DNA of 64,000 bases from Arthrobacter beigongshangensis (GTDB taxonomy: Bacteria; Bacillota; Bacilli; Bacillales_A; Planococcaceae): contig NZ_JADHDX010000001.1 in NCBI RefSeq assembly GCF_016820585.1, positions 1-64,000 on the forward strand, given 5' to 3'. The translations under genes were made by a program, and so were the position numbers. A model generated the notes under the pieces. That model did no database searches, was not told the DNA's origin, and saw only the letters and a list, made by a program, of their open reading frames with translations. Shown here one piece after another: positions 1 through 8,120 of the stretch (positions within the stretch are counted from its first letter, which is position 1; every line of letters begins with the position of its first letter).

Positions 1-65
1 ATACCGTCTTCACACCAGCCAATTAGCTGCTTAATATAAACTCTAACTTTTAGGGGTCACAACAC

Positions 66-96
66 GACCGAGCAGTCGGTGAAGGGCTTTTTTTTG
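66..96 (+). terminator. possible terminator of an upstream gene
   Basis: A short inverted repeat, ACCGA-GCAG-TCGGT, is followed after a few bases by GAAGGGC and a run of eight T. The gap between stem and T-run is longer than usual, so this is weak. It would end a gene lying before the window. Confidence 0.35.
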
Positions 97-172
97 TCTG
101 ATCGCTCAGACACTTATTCATCTCATAACTAGTATATACTAATAGATACATAATGAAACTGAGAGGTGTTTT

Positions 173-1570
173 ATGAAAAAGTCTATTTTCACGCTCGTAT
201 TATTTTGTACAGTGAGCTTATTTTTACTCGTCCCATCAACAAGCGGAGCAACTAGTACGCCTCCGGATACAGATCGAGTCATTGTCAAAATAACAGGTGT
301 GGACGGTGAAGAAACTGTAAAGAGTATAACGTGGGAAGAGCTGCAGCAAATCAAAGATGATCGTACTATGCGCACTTCTTCTACTCAAGTTAATTCACAA
401 AAGGTCCAAGTACTTGAGCCGGATTATATTCGACACGCGGGGCCTATGATACATAGCATGGAAACTGTTTCGTGGGGAGCAGAGCGAATCGGTGCAAAAA
501 CGATGCAAAAAGCACTTGCACCAACGAAAAATAATGTGATTGTGGCCGTCATCGATACAGGCGTTGACTACACACATTCTTTATTGAAAGATAGAATCGT
601 AAACGGGTATGACTTTGTCGATAATGATGCAGACCCAATGGATGTTCAATATCATGGCACGCATGTTGCGGGGGTTATTGCTGATACGACGCCTGCCAAC
701 GTAAAAATTATGCCGATACGTGCTTTAAATGCAGATGGCAATGGATACGATTCTCACGTTGCGGAGGGCATTCGATTTGCTGTCGATCATGGTGCTGCAG
801 TTATTAATATGAGCTTCGGCGGTGAAGAGTATTCTCGCTTTTTAACGGATGCCATCGACTACGCACTTTCCAAAAATGTCCTTATAGTCGTTTCTTCAGG
901 AAATGAAGGCGGAGACACTGCTAATTATTATCCTGCATCCAACGAGAAAGTGATTGTCGTTTCAGCAGTCGACCAAAACGATAACGTCACTCAATTTAGT
1001 AATACCGGAACAACTATCGACATTTCAGCGCCAGGTGTTGGGATTATTTCAAGCATTCCAGGTGAGCAAAAAGGCAGTATGAGCGGAACCTCAGCAGCAG
1101 CCCCATTCGTCAGTGGCGTCGCTGCAATGTTGATGCTGGATAATCCAAAAAGCTCAATCCAAGTCATTGAACAACTGTTGAAAAAATACGTCGATGACCG
1201 GGGAGAGACTGGCTGGGACAAGCTTTACGGCGAGGGAGTTGTGAATGTTACTTCCTATGCGAAGATTTCACCGCTAGCACAACCAAAAGCTGTCGATTTT
1301 ATTAGTTTACCAGGACAGAAAAACGTTTCTTTGAATAAATTATGGACTGTCAAATTCGACCGCATATTTTCTGACCCAAATATAGCAACAATCAAGTTGT
1401 ATAATGGAGTTACGGAGATACCAATCACACTTTCTCCCAACTTGAAAAACAAGGAGATCATCGTGACGCCTAAATCCAATTATGAGTCGAACACAGCATA
1501 CCGTCTCGAAATCATTGTGCAAAACGGTAAAAAGTATCAAATGCAATTTGAAACGACTGGATTGAACTGA
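173..1570 (+). CDS. secreted S8 family serine protease (subtilase)
   Basis: Predicted secreted subtilisin-like endopeptidase of 465 aa. A signal peptide covers about residues 1-26 (KK, hydrophobic run, then SGA). A short propeptide-like stretch precedes the S8 domain at about 120-360. The catalytic triad is visible: D128 in VIDTGVD, H161 in HGTHVAG and S307 in GTSAAAP, with oxyanion N244 in SSGNEGG. Residues about 370-465 form an Ig-like (Big_5-type) domain resembling the tail of the S41 protease in this window. The ATG follows GAGAGGTG at a good distance. The gene is monocistronic, with a strong terminator 30 bp after the stop. The protease family is certain; the substrate is unknown. Confidence 0.93.
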   Translation: MKKSIFTLVLFCTVSLFLLVPSTSGATSTPPDTDRVIVKITGVDGEETVKSITWEELQQIKDDRTMRTSSTQVNSQKVQVLEPDYIRHAGPMIHSMETVSWGAERIGAKTMQKALAPTKNNVIVAVIDTGVDYTHSLLKDRIVNGYDFVDNDADPMDVQYHGTHVAGVIADTTPANVKIMPIRALNADGNGYDSHVAEGIRFAVDHGAAVINMSFGGEEYSRFLTDAIDYALSKNVLIVVSSGNEGGDTANYYPASNEKVIVVSAVDQNDNVTQFSNTGTTIDISAPGVGIISSIPGEQKGSMSGTSAAAPFVSGVAAMLMLDNPKSSIQVIEQLLKKYVDDRGETGWDKLYGEGVVNVTSYAKISPLAQPKAVDFISLPGQKNVSLNKLWTVKFDRIFSDPNIATIKLYNGVTEIPITLSPNLKNKEIIVTPKSNYESNTAYRLEIIVQNGKKYQMQFETTGLN

Positions 1571-1597
1571 TAGGTTTTATACAATGTAAGCCGATAA

Positions 1598-1641
1598 GTA
1601 ACATCACACTGCCTCGATCGCAGTGTGATGTTACTTTTTTT
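1598..1641 (+). terminator. strong intrinsic terminator of the subtilase gene
   Basis: A perfect 15-bp stem (GTAACATCACACTGC and its complement) with a 7-nt loop is followed by seven T. It lies just before repeat array 1. Confidence 0.92.
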
Positions 1642-1656
1642 GTGTCGATTGTCGGA

Positions 1657-1993
1657 GTGTGCAACGATTATCGTATAGTGTGCAACAAAGCGCCAGGTTT
1701 CCAACCAAAGTAGCGAAGCCCCCAACCATTCCCGCCAAGTGTGCAACCAAATCGCCGAGGTGTGCAACCAAGGGCCAAGTTTCCAACCAAAGTAGTGAAG
1801 TCTCCAACCATTCCCACCAAGTGTGCAACCAAATCGCCGAAGTGTCCAACCATTTTGCCGAAGTGTGCAACAAAGCGCTAGGTTTCCAACCAAAGTAGTG
1901 AAGCCTCCAACCATTCCCGCCAAGTGTGCAACCAAATCGCTAAAGTGTGCAACCATTTCTCCGAAGTGTGCAACAAAGCGCCAGGTGTGCCAC
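1657..1993 (+). repeat. 21/19-bp repeat array 1 (GTGTGCAAC word)
   Basis: Seventeen degenerate units carry a core such as GTGTGCAAC, GTTTCCAAC or GCCTCCAAC. Core starts are at 1657, 1678, 1697, 1718, 1739, 1760, 1779, 1800, 1821, 1842, 1863, 1882, 1903, 1924, 1945, 1966 and 1985. Every step is 21 bp except four of 19 bp, ending at 1697, 1779, 1882 and 1985. The short steps are 82, 103 and 103 bp apart, so the higher-order unit is 103 bp, once short by one 21-mer. The array fills the gap between two co-directional genes. Open frames across it are by-products of the repetition. Confidence 0.9.
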
Positions 1994-2123
1994 TGTTTTA
2001 ATTAGACTATTTAAAATAATATGACAGGTAGGAAGGAACTATAGTATTATATATAAGAAAGCACTATAAAACAGCAATCACCCAAATAACCATTCATACA
2101 CAATAACAATAAGGAGGAATTTG

Positions 2124-3770
2124 ATGAAAAGATCATTCCGGTTGGCCATCGTTTTTGTTTTTGTCGCGAGTTTTTTTATTGCATATCCGTCAGCAGATTC
2201 ATATGCGAAGGATAACGTGTTCAAGGACATTAAGTCGGGAAGTTATTATTATGAATCTGTATTGAGTTTAAGTGAACGTGGAATTATTAATGGATTTAAC
2301 GATGGTACGTTTAAGCCGAATCAAGCTGTGACGCGTGGACAAGCTGCGAAGATTTTGGCGCATGTGCTTGAGCTTGATTTAGAGAGTGTCAAGGATCCAA
2401 AATTTTTGGATGTGAAGCCGAGCCATCCATTCTATAAGGAAATTGTCGCGTTGGCGAATGCTGGCGTGATTAGCGGCTTCGCGGACGATACGTATAGATC
2501 GGATCAAACATTGTCGAGAGCACAAATGGCGAAAATTATTGCCGAAGGCTTTCATTTTGACGTTCGAAAAGTAGAAAAACTGCCGTTTACGGATGTGAAA
2601 AAGACGGTATGGTATGCCAATTATGTACAAACATTGGTTGCCCATAATATTACAACGGGGATTACCGCTACAAGCTTTGGACCCGATCATGCGGTGACGA
2701 GAGCACAAATCGCTACGTTTATTACGCGCAGTGAAAAGGCGGCTGGGCTTTTCGAACCCGATGTTATTGCGGGTAACGGAGATTTTGATGCACTTGATGG
2801 GAATGCGATGAATGCTTCGTTTCGCTCTCCTGCCAGTCTTGTTGCGTTGGCAGACGGGGCTGTGTTGATTTCAGATCGTCAAAATCAGTTGATTCGAAAA
2901 CTGCAAGACGGGATTGTTTCTACGTTTGCGGGGACAACGTTTGAGTTAAATAATTTTGGATATCCTGAGGGCGGCCTCCATGATGCGATGAAAGAAACAG
3001 CCGTATTTAACGATCCATCTGGAATGGTAGCTGATCGTGAAGGGAATATTTATATCGCAGATGCTTCGAATCATGTCATTCGGAAAATCGCTAAGAATGG
3101 TGAGGTGACGACCATTGCGGGAGATGGACTGCCTGGTGATGAAGATGGGATTGGTGAGAATGCGCGATTTAATCATCCGCAAGACGTAGCGATTGCAGCG
3201 AATGGGACGCTTTATGTGGCGGATACGTTAAATCATTTAATTCGAAAAATCGATCCAAATGGAAACGTGACAACATTAAATGCTCCTTCCCTCCGTCCTG
3301 TTGAAGTAACGGATGGCGATATCGAGAATGCTGGTGATTTACAAGATGGCGACTTGAAAACTGCGAAGTTTAATGAGCCGTCGGGATTAGCGATTGATAG
3401 CAAAGGGAATTTATATGTCAGTGACACTGGGAATCAATTGATTCGTTATATTAATTTTGCTACTAACACTGTGAAGACCGTTGCTGGGAAAAGCGTAAAC
3501 AACGGAACATTATATGCAAATGGTGGATATCGAGACGGGGTGGCACTTGAGGCACTGTTCCATTCACCGAGTGGAATGACGGTAACAAAAGAGGGGGGAG
3601 TCGTGATAGCGGATCGTTTAAATCATTCGGTGCGTTATTTGTTGAATGGCAAAGTGACGACACTTGTAAAGAATGGGTTAAGTCATCCGACAGATGTCGC
3701 TATTCAGGATGGAATGATTTTAATAGTGGATAGCTATCACAATCAAATTCGACAAATACAATTTAAATAA
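2124..3770 (+). CDS. SLH-anchored NHL-repeat beta-propeller protein
   Basis: A 548-aa exported protein. A signal peptide covers about residues 1-29. Three SLH domains follow at about 33-205, each with the F.D....hpfy..i..L...GiI.G pattern and a TRgQ/aAkil end. They would attach it non-covalently to secondary cell-wall polymer. Residues about 215-548 hold NHL-type propeller repeats (NIYIADASNHVIRKI, TLYVADTLNHLIRKI, NLYVSDTGNQLIRYI). These usually bind proteins, nucleic acid or glycans. ATG at 2124 is chosen over the in-frame TTG at 2121 because AAGGAGG at 2111 is better spaced for it. No enzyme signature is seen and the ligand is unknown. Confidence 0.88.
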   Translation: MKRSFRLAIVFVFVASFFIAYPSADSYAKDNVFKDIKSGSYYYESVLSLSERGIINGFNDGTFKPNQAVTRGQAAKILAHVLELDLESVKDPKFLDVKPSHPFYKEIVALANAGVISGFADDTYRSDQTLSRAQMAKIIAEGFHFDVRKVEKLPFTDVKKTVWYANYVQTLVAHNITTGITATSFGPDHAVTRAQIATFITRSEKAAGLFEPDVIAGNGDFDALDGNAMNASFRSPASLVALADGAVLISDRQNQLIRKLQDGIVSTFAGTTFELNNFGYPEGGLHDAMKETAVFNDPSGMVADREGNIYIADASNHVIRKIAKNGEVTTIAGDGLPGDEDGIGENARFNHPQDVAIAANGTLYVADTLNHLIRKIDPNGNVTTLNAPSLRPVEVTDGDIENAGDLQDGDLKTAKFNEPSGLAIDSKGNLYVSDTGNQLIRYINFATNTVKTVAGKSVNNGTLYANGGYRDGVALEALFHSPSGMTVTKEGGVVIADRLNHSVRYLLNGKVTTLVKNGLSHPTDVAIQDGMILIVDSYHNQIRQIQFK

Positions 3771-3812
3771 GGAAATAAGGAGAAACGCACGCGTAGCAAC
3801 CAGAATAATATG

Positions 3813-3846
3813 CCCTTCGATCGAGCAATCGGTCGAAGGGTTTTTC
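3813..3846 (+). terminator. terminator of the SLH/NHL gene
   Basis: CCCTTCGA-TCGAGCAATCGG-TCGAAGGG hairpin followed by TTTTTCTGTTTT. Confidence 0.85.
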
Positions 3847-3963
3847 TGTTTTGGTATATTTTAGTAATTAGGCAAATTTTATAACTACTTTTTTTGACGA
3901 AAAGACGAGTAATTATATAATTTTTTATTTGAAAATTCGTCAATTAGAGATTCTACTCTCGTT

Positions 3964-4166
3964 GATTGAAGCGCAAGTCGGCGACTCCTGCGAAAGCCGT
4001 CACGAAGAACGGCTTTTGCGAACAAAAGCGAAGCGTTGAGAGCAGGAGGGCAGATGCCTTAATTTCCGCAAAGAACGCAGAAATACGGCAAATCGAACCC
4101 TACGCTGTTCGATTGGCTCAAGCCATGCCCGCGGAAAGCGTCCGACTGAAGCGGAAATCAATCTTG
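3964..4166. repeat. dispersed palindromic element, about 200 bp
   Basis: GC-richer block in an AT-rich gap. Its outer ends are complementary: GATTGAAGCG...AAGTCGG on the left and CCGACTGAAGCGGAAATCAATC on the right, read in two parts. Inside are CTCCTGCG and CCCGCGGAAAGCG motifs and smaller hairpins such as AAGCCGT...ACGGCTT. I recall similar elements (GACTCCTGCGGGAA...CCCGCGGAAAGCG) as interspersed repeats in many Bacillales genomes. There is no coding content; the 70-aa frames through it have no ribosome site. Confidence 0.65.
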
Positions 4167-4267
4167 TTCGTATTTTAGGATTGATGGCTCTATTATGAAA
4201 TTGACTCAAATACCATTTAATTAATTAATTAATTAAAACAAAAACCAAAGAAGTAGATGGGAGTTAC

Positions 4268-4288
4268 CATTTACGATTATTGTAAATG
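4268..4288. promoter_or_regulatory. palindrome upstream of the PTS operon (candidate operator)
   Basis: Perfect 7-bp arms CATTTAC and GTAAATG are separated by 7 bp. It lies about 205 bp upstream of the SIS gene, a geometry compatible with a dimeric regulator such as the PRD protein encoded downstream. The role is inferred. Confidence 0.45.
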
Positions 4289-4393
4289 CTAGGACCAGAA
4301 GAAAATATTCCTGTGACTAAGGCGAAATAGTAACAAATTAATAAAAAATAAATAATGATCATTAAAAGCAAGCTAAGCAAAAGGAGATAGTAG

Positions 4394-4444
4394 ATGTATT
4401 GCATTATTGCTCGATTAATCGTGCAATTTTGCGTATGGACTTAA
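4394..4444 (+). CDS. possible 16-aa leader peptide ahead of the PTS operon
   Basis: An ATG stands 7 nt after a perfect AAGGAG (4381-4386). It opens a 16-codon frame (MYCIIARLIVQFCVWT) ending in TAA, 49 bp before the SIS gene. The codons overlap a 22-bp palindrome at 4406-4427. The ribosome site is as strong as that of any gene nearby. It may be a leader peptide, a chance frame, or a side effect of an operator or RNA element. No homologue is known to me. Confidence 0.35.
   Translation: MYCIIARLIVQFCVWT
4406..4427. promoter_or_regulatory. 22-bp near-perfect palindrome (operator or RNA hairpin)
   Basis: ATTGCTCGATTAATCGTGCAAT, halves split as ATTGCTCGATT/AATCGTGCAAT, has only one mismatched base pair in 11. 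It lies 66 bp upstream of the SIS gene start and inside the mini-ORF. It could be a binding site for the PRD regulator or an RNA hairpin; no T-run follows. Confidence 0.45.
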
Positions 4445-4493
4445 AAAATGAATAAATTTATAATTTAGTCAACATAGAGTAGGGGTTGATAAT

Positions 4494-5558
4494 ATGAGCA
4501 TGATGGACACGATTGAAAGTATTCCCATTCAGTTAAATAAAATACTGAAGAATAAAAACCTTGTTGATCAAAACACACAAGATTATTTGAAAGCGTTTCC
4601 CGATATAAAGGGAATCGTATTTATCGCATCGGGTACCTCTTATAATGCTGCTTTTACAACGAAGAAGTTTGCAGAGGATTTTATCAATATTCCGGTTGAG
4701 CTAATCTATCCGAACATATTTGTAAATTATTTAAACAAGTCCTTATTAAATAAAGAAACGTTATATGTCTTTATTTCTCAGGGGGGAAAAACAAAACTTG
4801 TTTATGAGGCATTAGAAATCGTTAAATCGAAGGGATTTCCAAACATATCGATCACTGAAAGTTTAGATTCTCCAATCGCGAAAAGTGCTGATTTAGCTTT
4901 GGAGATGGGATCTGAAAACGAAGCGTATATGTTTAGAACGTTAGGATACTCTGCAACATGCGCCACCTTATACTGGCTCTTTACTTCTTTATCAAAGTTA
5001 TATTGCGGATTATCAGAATCAGAGGAACAGGCGTTAATTGAAGATTACTCGAAAATGGTTGACAATCTACCGAAAATTAAAAATGATACACTCGATTGGT
5101 ATAAAAAAAATAAATTCACTTTAATGCAAAAGAGTAAATTTTTATTTTCGGGTACAAATGATTTATGGCCAGTTGCGCAAGAAGCTGATATTAAGTTCAT
5201 GGAAATGTTGCCAGCGCTTACAAATAGCTTTGAGCTTGAGGAACTCATTCATGGACCACAAAATGCGTTCGACAGTACGACGGGTTATTTTATTTTAAGT
5301 AGAAAAGGCGAAGACTCAGAGAAAGCCCAAAAGATATCGGCATTTATTAATACCGAAATCACGAAGTGTTTTATGGTTGGGGAAGAGACAACCTTGGATA
5401 CAGATTTACCGATTGTTTCACCAAGTAAATATTTTAGTAGCTTAGAGTATATTACAGTCTTCCAAGTTTTATCGTATCAATTATCTACGGATAAAGGCCG
5501 TGATCTCTCAAAAGGGGTATATCCACAAGTCGTAAATTATATCGAAAAGTCATTATAA
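4494..5558 (+). CDS. SIS-domain sugar-phosphate isomerase/deglycase (fructosamine-type)
   Basis: A 354-aa protein with two SIS (sugar isomerase) domains. It resembles the isomerase half of GlmS and fructoselysine/glucoselysine-6-phosphate deglycases. Visible motifs are ASGTSYNAA (SIS1 phosphate loop, about 42-51), FISQGGKT (about 92-100) and ELIHGPQNAF (about 252-261), the last matching the catalytic E..HGP segment. It is first in an operon with all four mannose-type EII components. It therefore probably acts on the phosphosugar delivered by that transporter, perhaps an amino sugar or Amadori product. AGGGG is 8 nt before ATG 4494; ATG 4500 is an alternative. Substrate is inferred, not shown. 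Confidence 0.85.
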   Translation: MSMMDTIESIPIQLNKILKNKNLVDQNTQDYLKAFPDIKGIVFIASGTSYNAAFTTKKFAEDFINIPVELIYPNIFVNYLNKSLLNKETLYVFISQGGKTKLVYEALEIVKSKGFPNISITESLDSPIAKSADLALEMGSENEAYMFRTLGYSATCATLYWLFTSLSKLYCGLSESEEQALIEDYSKMVDNLPKIKNDTLDWYKKNKFTLMQKSKFLFSGTNDLWPVAQEADIKFMEMLPALTNSFELEELIHGPQNAFDSTTGYFILSRKGEDSEKAQKISAFINTEITKCFMVGEETTLDTDLPIVSPSKYFSSLEYITVFQVLSYQLSTDKGRDLSKGVYPQVVNYIEKSL

Positions 5559-5586
5559 AAGTAAAGCAAAGGTGGGTACAAATCCT

Positions 5587-6012
5587 ATGAAGAAAATATT
5601 AATTGCAACGCATGGGGAATTTGCAGAGGGGATTATGTCTTCTGCGGAGATCATTTTGGGAAAACAGGAAAATCTGTTTTTCATCAATGCGCATGTTGAT
5701 CATATACCAGTCGATAAGAAAATAGAGACCTTTCTTGCAGAAAATGTTAGTGAGGATGACAACTTAATTATCATTACGGATGTATTTGGAGGCAGTGTCA
5801 ACCAAACAGCAATCCGCTATTTATCGAGTGGAAAGGTAAATATTATTACTGGTTTCAACTTGCCGCTGTTGTTGGAACTAATCATGTTGAACGAATCCGA
5901 TATTACACCAGAAAAGCTCAAAGAGATTACCGAAAAATCCAAGGAACAAATCATATATGTCAATGATGAATTACTAAAAGTAAATGACGAAGATGATGAG
6001 TTTGAACTGTAA
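5587..6012 (+). CDS. PTS EIIA component, mannose/fructose/sorbose family
   Basis: A 141-aa cytoplasmic phosphocarrier that accepts phosphate from HPr and passes it to EIIB. The start MKKILIATHGEFAEG places the phosphorylated histidine at residue 9, as in ManX/LevD-type EIIA. ITDVFGGSVNQ is the conserved second block. ATG 5587 is preferred over an upstream in-frame GTG (5572) because it gives the canonical N-terminus; AAAGGTGGG precedes it. It is the second gene of the SIS-PTS operon, 28 bp after the SIS gene. ptsH and ptsI for the general reactions lie at 28-30 kb. Confidence 0.93.
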   Translation: MKKILIATHGEFAEGIMSSAEIILGKQENLFFINAHVDHIPVDKKIETFLAENVSEDDNLIIITDVFGGSVNQTAIRYLSSGKVNIITGFNLPLLLELIMLNESDITPEKLKEITEKSKEQIIYVNDELLKVNDEDDEFEL

Positions 6013-6036
6013 GACTAAAGAATAGGGGTGGAAAAG

Positions 6037-6525
6037 ATGATCGTAACCGTTAGAATTGATGATCGTTTATTACATGGACAGGTCGTGTACAGCTGGAAAG
6101 CGGCATTATCTTATAATGCTGTCGTAATTGCTAGTAATGAAGCAGCCAGTGATGAAACGAGGAAAATGGCGCTGAAAATGAGTTGTCCGGATGGAGTTAG
6201 ACTTGCAATCCGAACAATTGAGGATGCGGCAACTGTATTGAAAAACCCAAAGTTAGCACCAATGAAGGTATTTGTGATTTGTTCAAAGCCTAAAGATGCA
6301 TATGAATTATTATCACTGATCGACGAAACGCCAGTTTTAAATGTAGGTGGTATGCAAATGCATGAAGGGAAAGAGTTGCTCTCACCAGCGGTATATGTAT
6401 CGAAAGAGGACATAGCGTATTTAGATAAAATTCAAGATAGTGGGATTGAAATTGAGGTACGTCAAGTTCCAACAGATAATGTTAAAAACTATAACGAGTT
6501 AAAAAGTAAATTGACATTCAAATAG
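6037..6525 (+). CDS. PTS EIIB component, mannose/fructose/sorbose family
   Basis: A 162-aa EIIB that transfers phosphate from EIIA to the incoming sugar. The N-terminus MIVTVRIDDRLLHGQV has the conserved R-I-D-.-R-L-.-H-G-Q motif, with the phosphoryl-accepting histidine at residue 13. ATG 6037 is preferred to the in-frame GTG at 6028, which lies inside the ribosome site AGGGGTGG. It is a separate protein here, not fused to EIIA. Spacing to EIIA is 24 bp. Confidence 0.93.
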   Translation: MIVTVRIDDRLLHGQVVYSWKAALSYNAVVIASNEAASDETRKMALKMSCPDGVRLAIRTIEDAATVLKNPKLAPMKVFVICSKPKDAYELLSLIDETPVLNVGGMQMHEGKELLSPAVYVSKEDIAYLDKIQDSGIEIEVRQVPTDNVKNYNELKSKLTFK

Positions 6526-6540
6526 AAGGGGAGAGGTCTT

Positions 6541-7248
6541 ATGGGAACTGCGCTTTTAGTAGGTGCAATACTAGCAGTACTTTGGTTTATTGAAAAAATG
6601 CTTGGGACACCAATGGTTATCAGACCAATCGTTGTATCAACGATTATTGGCTTAGCATTGGGAGATGTACAAACGGGTCTCCTCGTAGGAGCGACACTTG
6701 AATTAGTTTTTATGGGGTTCATTCAAGTTGGAGGAGCAGAGGTTGCATTAGCACTAGCTTTACCTATTGCAATTTTGGCTCAATCTTTAAAAGTGGTCGT
6801 CTTTATCGTACGAAGTTATTTTATGAAGTATGCGATGAGTCTAGCTAAAACAGCGAATATTAAGGGACTCATAACCTTAAATATGGCGGGTCTCGTCCTT
6901 CAATGTCTAATGTATTTCGTAGTCGGATTTGTGGCAATTGTATTTGGATCAACTGCAGTAGAAGCTTTTGTGAATAATATACCAGAAGTAATTATGAATG
7001 GACTTCAGGTTGCTGGTGGCTTATTACCTGCTGTTGGATTTGGTTTGTTATTACTTCCAATGATGAGCAAATTTAATGTGCTATATTTCATCTTTGGTTT
7101 CGCATTATTTGCCTATGTTAATTTACCAATCTTAGGAATTACGCTATTCGGAGTTGTTCTCGCATTTATCCTAACGTACGAAATGCCAGGGAAGAATGTT
7201 GCTGTTGCTGGTTCAAATATAGATGAGGAGGACCTATTCGATGTCTGA
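6541..7248 (+). CDS. PTS EIIC component, mannose/fructose/sorbose family
   Basis: A 235-aa integral membrane subunit of the sugar channel. Several hydrophobic segments are evident, and the sequence LVGATLELVFMGFIQVGGA (about 43-61) is the EIIC-Man hallmark. The length is slightly below the usual 250-270 aa. Ribosome site GAAGGGGAGAGG precedes ATG 6541. It overlaps the EIID start by 8 bp, which suggests translational coupling of the two membrane subunits. Confidence 0.92.
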   Translation: MGTALLVGAILAVLWFIEKMLGTPMVIRPIVVSTIIGLALGDVQTGLLVGATLELVFMGFIQVGGAEVALALALPIAILAQSLKVVVFIVRSYFMKYAMSLAKTANIKGLITLNMAGLVLQCLMYFVVGFVAIVFGSTAVEAFVNNIPEVIMNGLQVAGGLLPAVGFGLLLLPMMSKFNVLYFIFGFALFAYVNLPILGITLFGVVLAFILTYEMPGKNVAVAGSNIDEEDLFDV

Positions 7249-8059
7249 TAAAAAGAAACTAACAAAAGATGAGAAAAAAATGATGCGCGAGATTTTCTGG
7301 AACTCATTTATGCTAGAGGCTTCCTATAACTATGAAAGACAACAAGCGTTAGGGTTTTCAATCGGAATGTGGCCTGCGATTAAACGGTATTATAAAACCA
7401 AAGAGGAACAAGCTGAGGCACTTGAGCGCCATATGAATATTTTTAATACGACACCACATGTGGTTACTACGATAACTGGCGTTGCCACTGCATTGGAGAA
7501 GGAAGCAAGTGAAAATCCATCTTTCGACAAAAGCATCATTAATAACGTGAAAATAGGTTTAATGGGCCCATTCGCTGGGATTGGCGACTCCCTTTTCTGG
7601 GGAACGCTGCGAATTATCGCTGTCGGAATTGGTTTGTCCTTAGCTCAACAAGGAAGTATATTAGGACCCATATTATTTTTATTACTCTTTAATGTTCCGC
7701 ATATGTTAGTTAGATATTATGGTGGGATTTATGGATACAAGTTAGGGACAGGCATTATGCAACAAGCTAATAACTCTGGTATCATGGAGAAAATCTCAAA
7801 AGGGGCTACCGTTGTTGGACTCATGGTAATTGGGGCAATGAGTGCTTCCATGGTAAAACTTAATTCAGCCTTTGTATTCACCGTTGGAGATCAAAAAATT
7901 CCAATGCAAGATTATTTAGATCAAATATTCCCACTGTTATTACCACTTTTATATACATTATCTATGTTCCTGTTATTAAAAAAGGGCTTCAAGCCAACAA
8001 CTATATTGTTCATTACAATCATTTTTGGTATAGTTGGGTCCCTAATAGGAATTATATAA
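7241..8059 (+). CDS. PTS EIID component, mannose/fructose/sorbose family
   Basis: A 272-aa membrane protein that forms the sugar translocator with EIIC. The N-terminal block REIFWNSFMLEASYNYERQQ and the internal LMGPFAGIGDSLFWGTLR are family signatures. Hydrophobic segments fill the C-terminal half. ATG 7241 follows GAGGAGG by about 9 nt; a 6-residue upstream extension has no ribosome site. It is the last gene before a strong hairpin terminator, so the downstream regulator may be expressed less. Confidence 0.93.
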   Translation: MSDKKKLTKDEKKMMREIFWNSFMLEASYNYERQQALGFSIGMWPAIKRYYKTKEEQAEALERHMNIFNTTPHVVTTITGVATALEKEASENPSFDKSIINNVKIGLMGPFAGIGDSLFWGTLRIIAVGIGLSLAQQGSILGPILFLLLFNVPHMLVRYYGGIYGYKLGTGIMQQANNSGIMEKISKGATVVGLMVIGAMSASMVKLNSAFVFTVGDQKIPMQDYLDQIFPLLLPLLYTLSMFLLLKKGFKPTTILFITIIFGIVGSLIGII

Positions 8060-8065
8060 AAAATG

Positions 8066-8100
8066 ATTACTGTAATCTACGTGATTACAGTAATTTTTTT
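8066..8100 (+). terminator. terminator after the EII operon
   Basis: Near-perfect 12-bp stem (ATTACTGTAATC and complement) with a 5-nt loop and seven T, only 20 bp before the regulator start. It may attenuate read-through into that gene. Confidence 0.88.
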
Positions 8101-8120
8101 AACGCATAGGAGGGGGAGAG

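Noticed and set aside
1657..1993. Repeat arrays as CRISPR
   Set aside because: The unit is only 19-21 bp with a 9-bp core; spacers are 10-12 bp and often recur, and no cas gene is nearby.
1537..2005. Long frames on both strands across array 1
   Set aside because: Same reason as array 4; one also runs through the subtilase terminator.
3743..4209. 66-70-residue frames around the SLH/NHL terminator and the dispersed element
   Set aside because: They cross a terminator or follow the element's palindrome and have no ribosome site.
4180..4493. Sigma-54 promoter for the mannose-PTS operon
   Set aside because: No TGGCAC-N5-TTGCW match was found, and the downstream regulator is PRD/HTH type, not an AAA+ activator.
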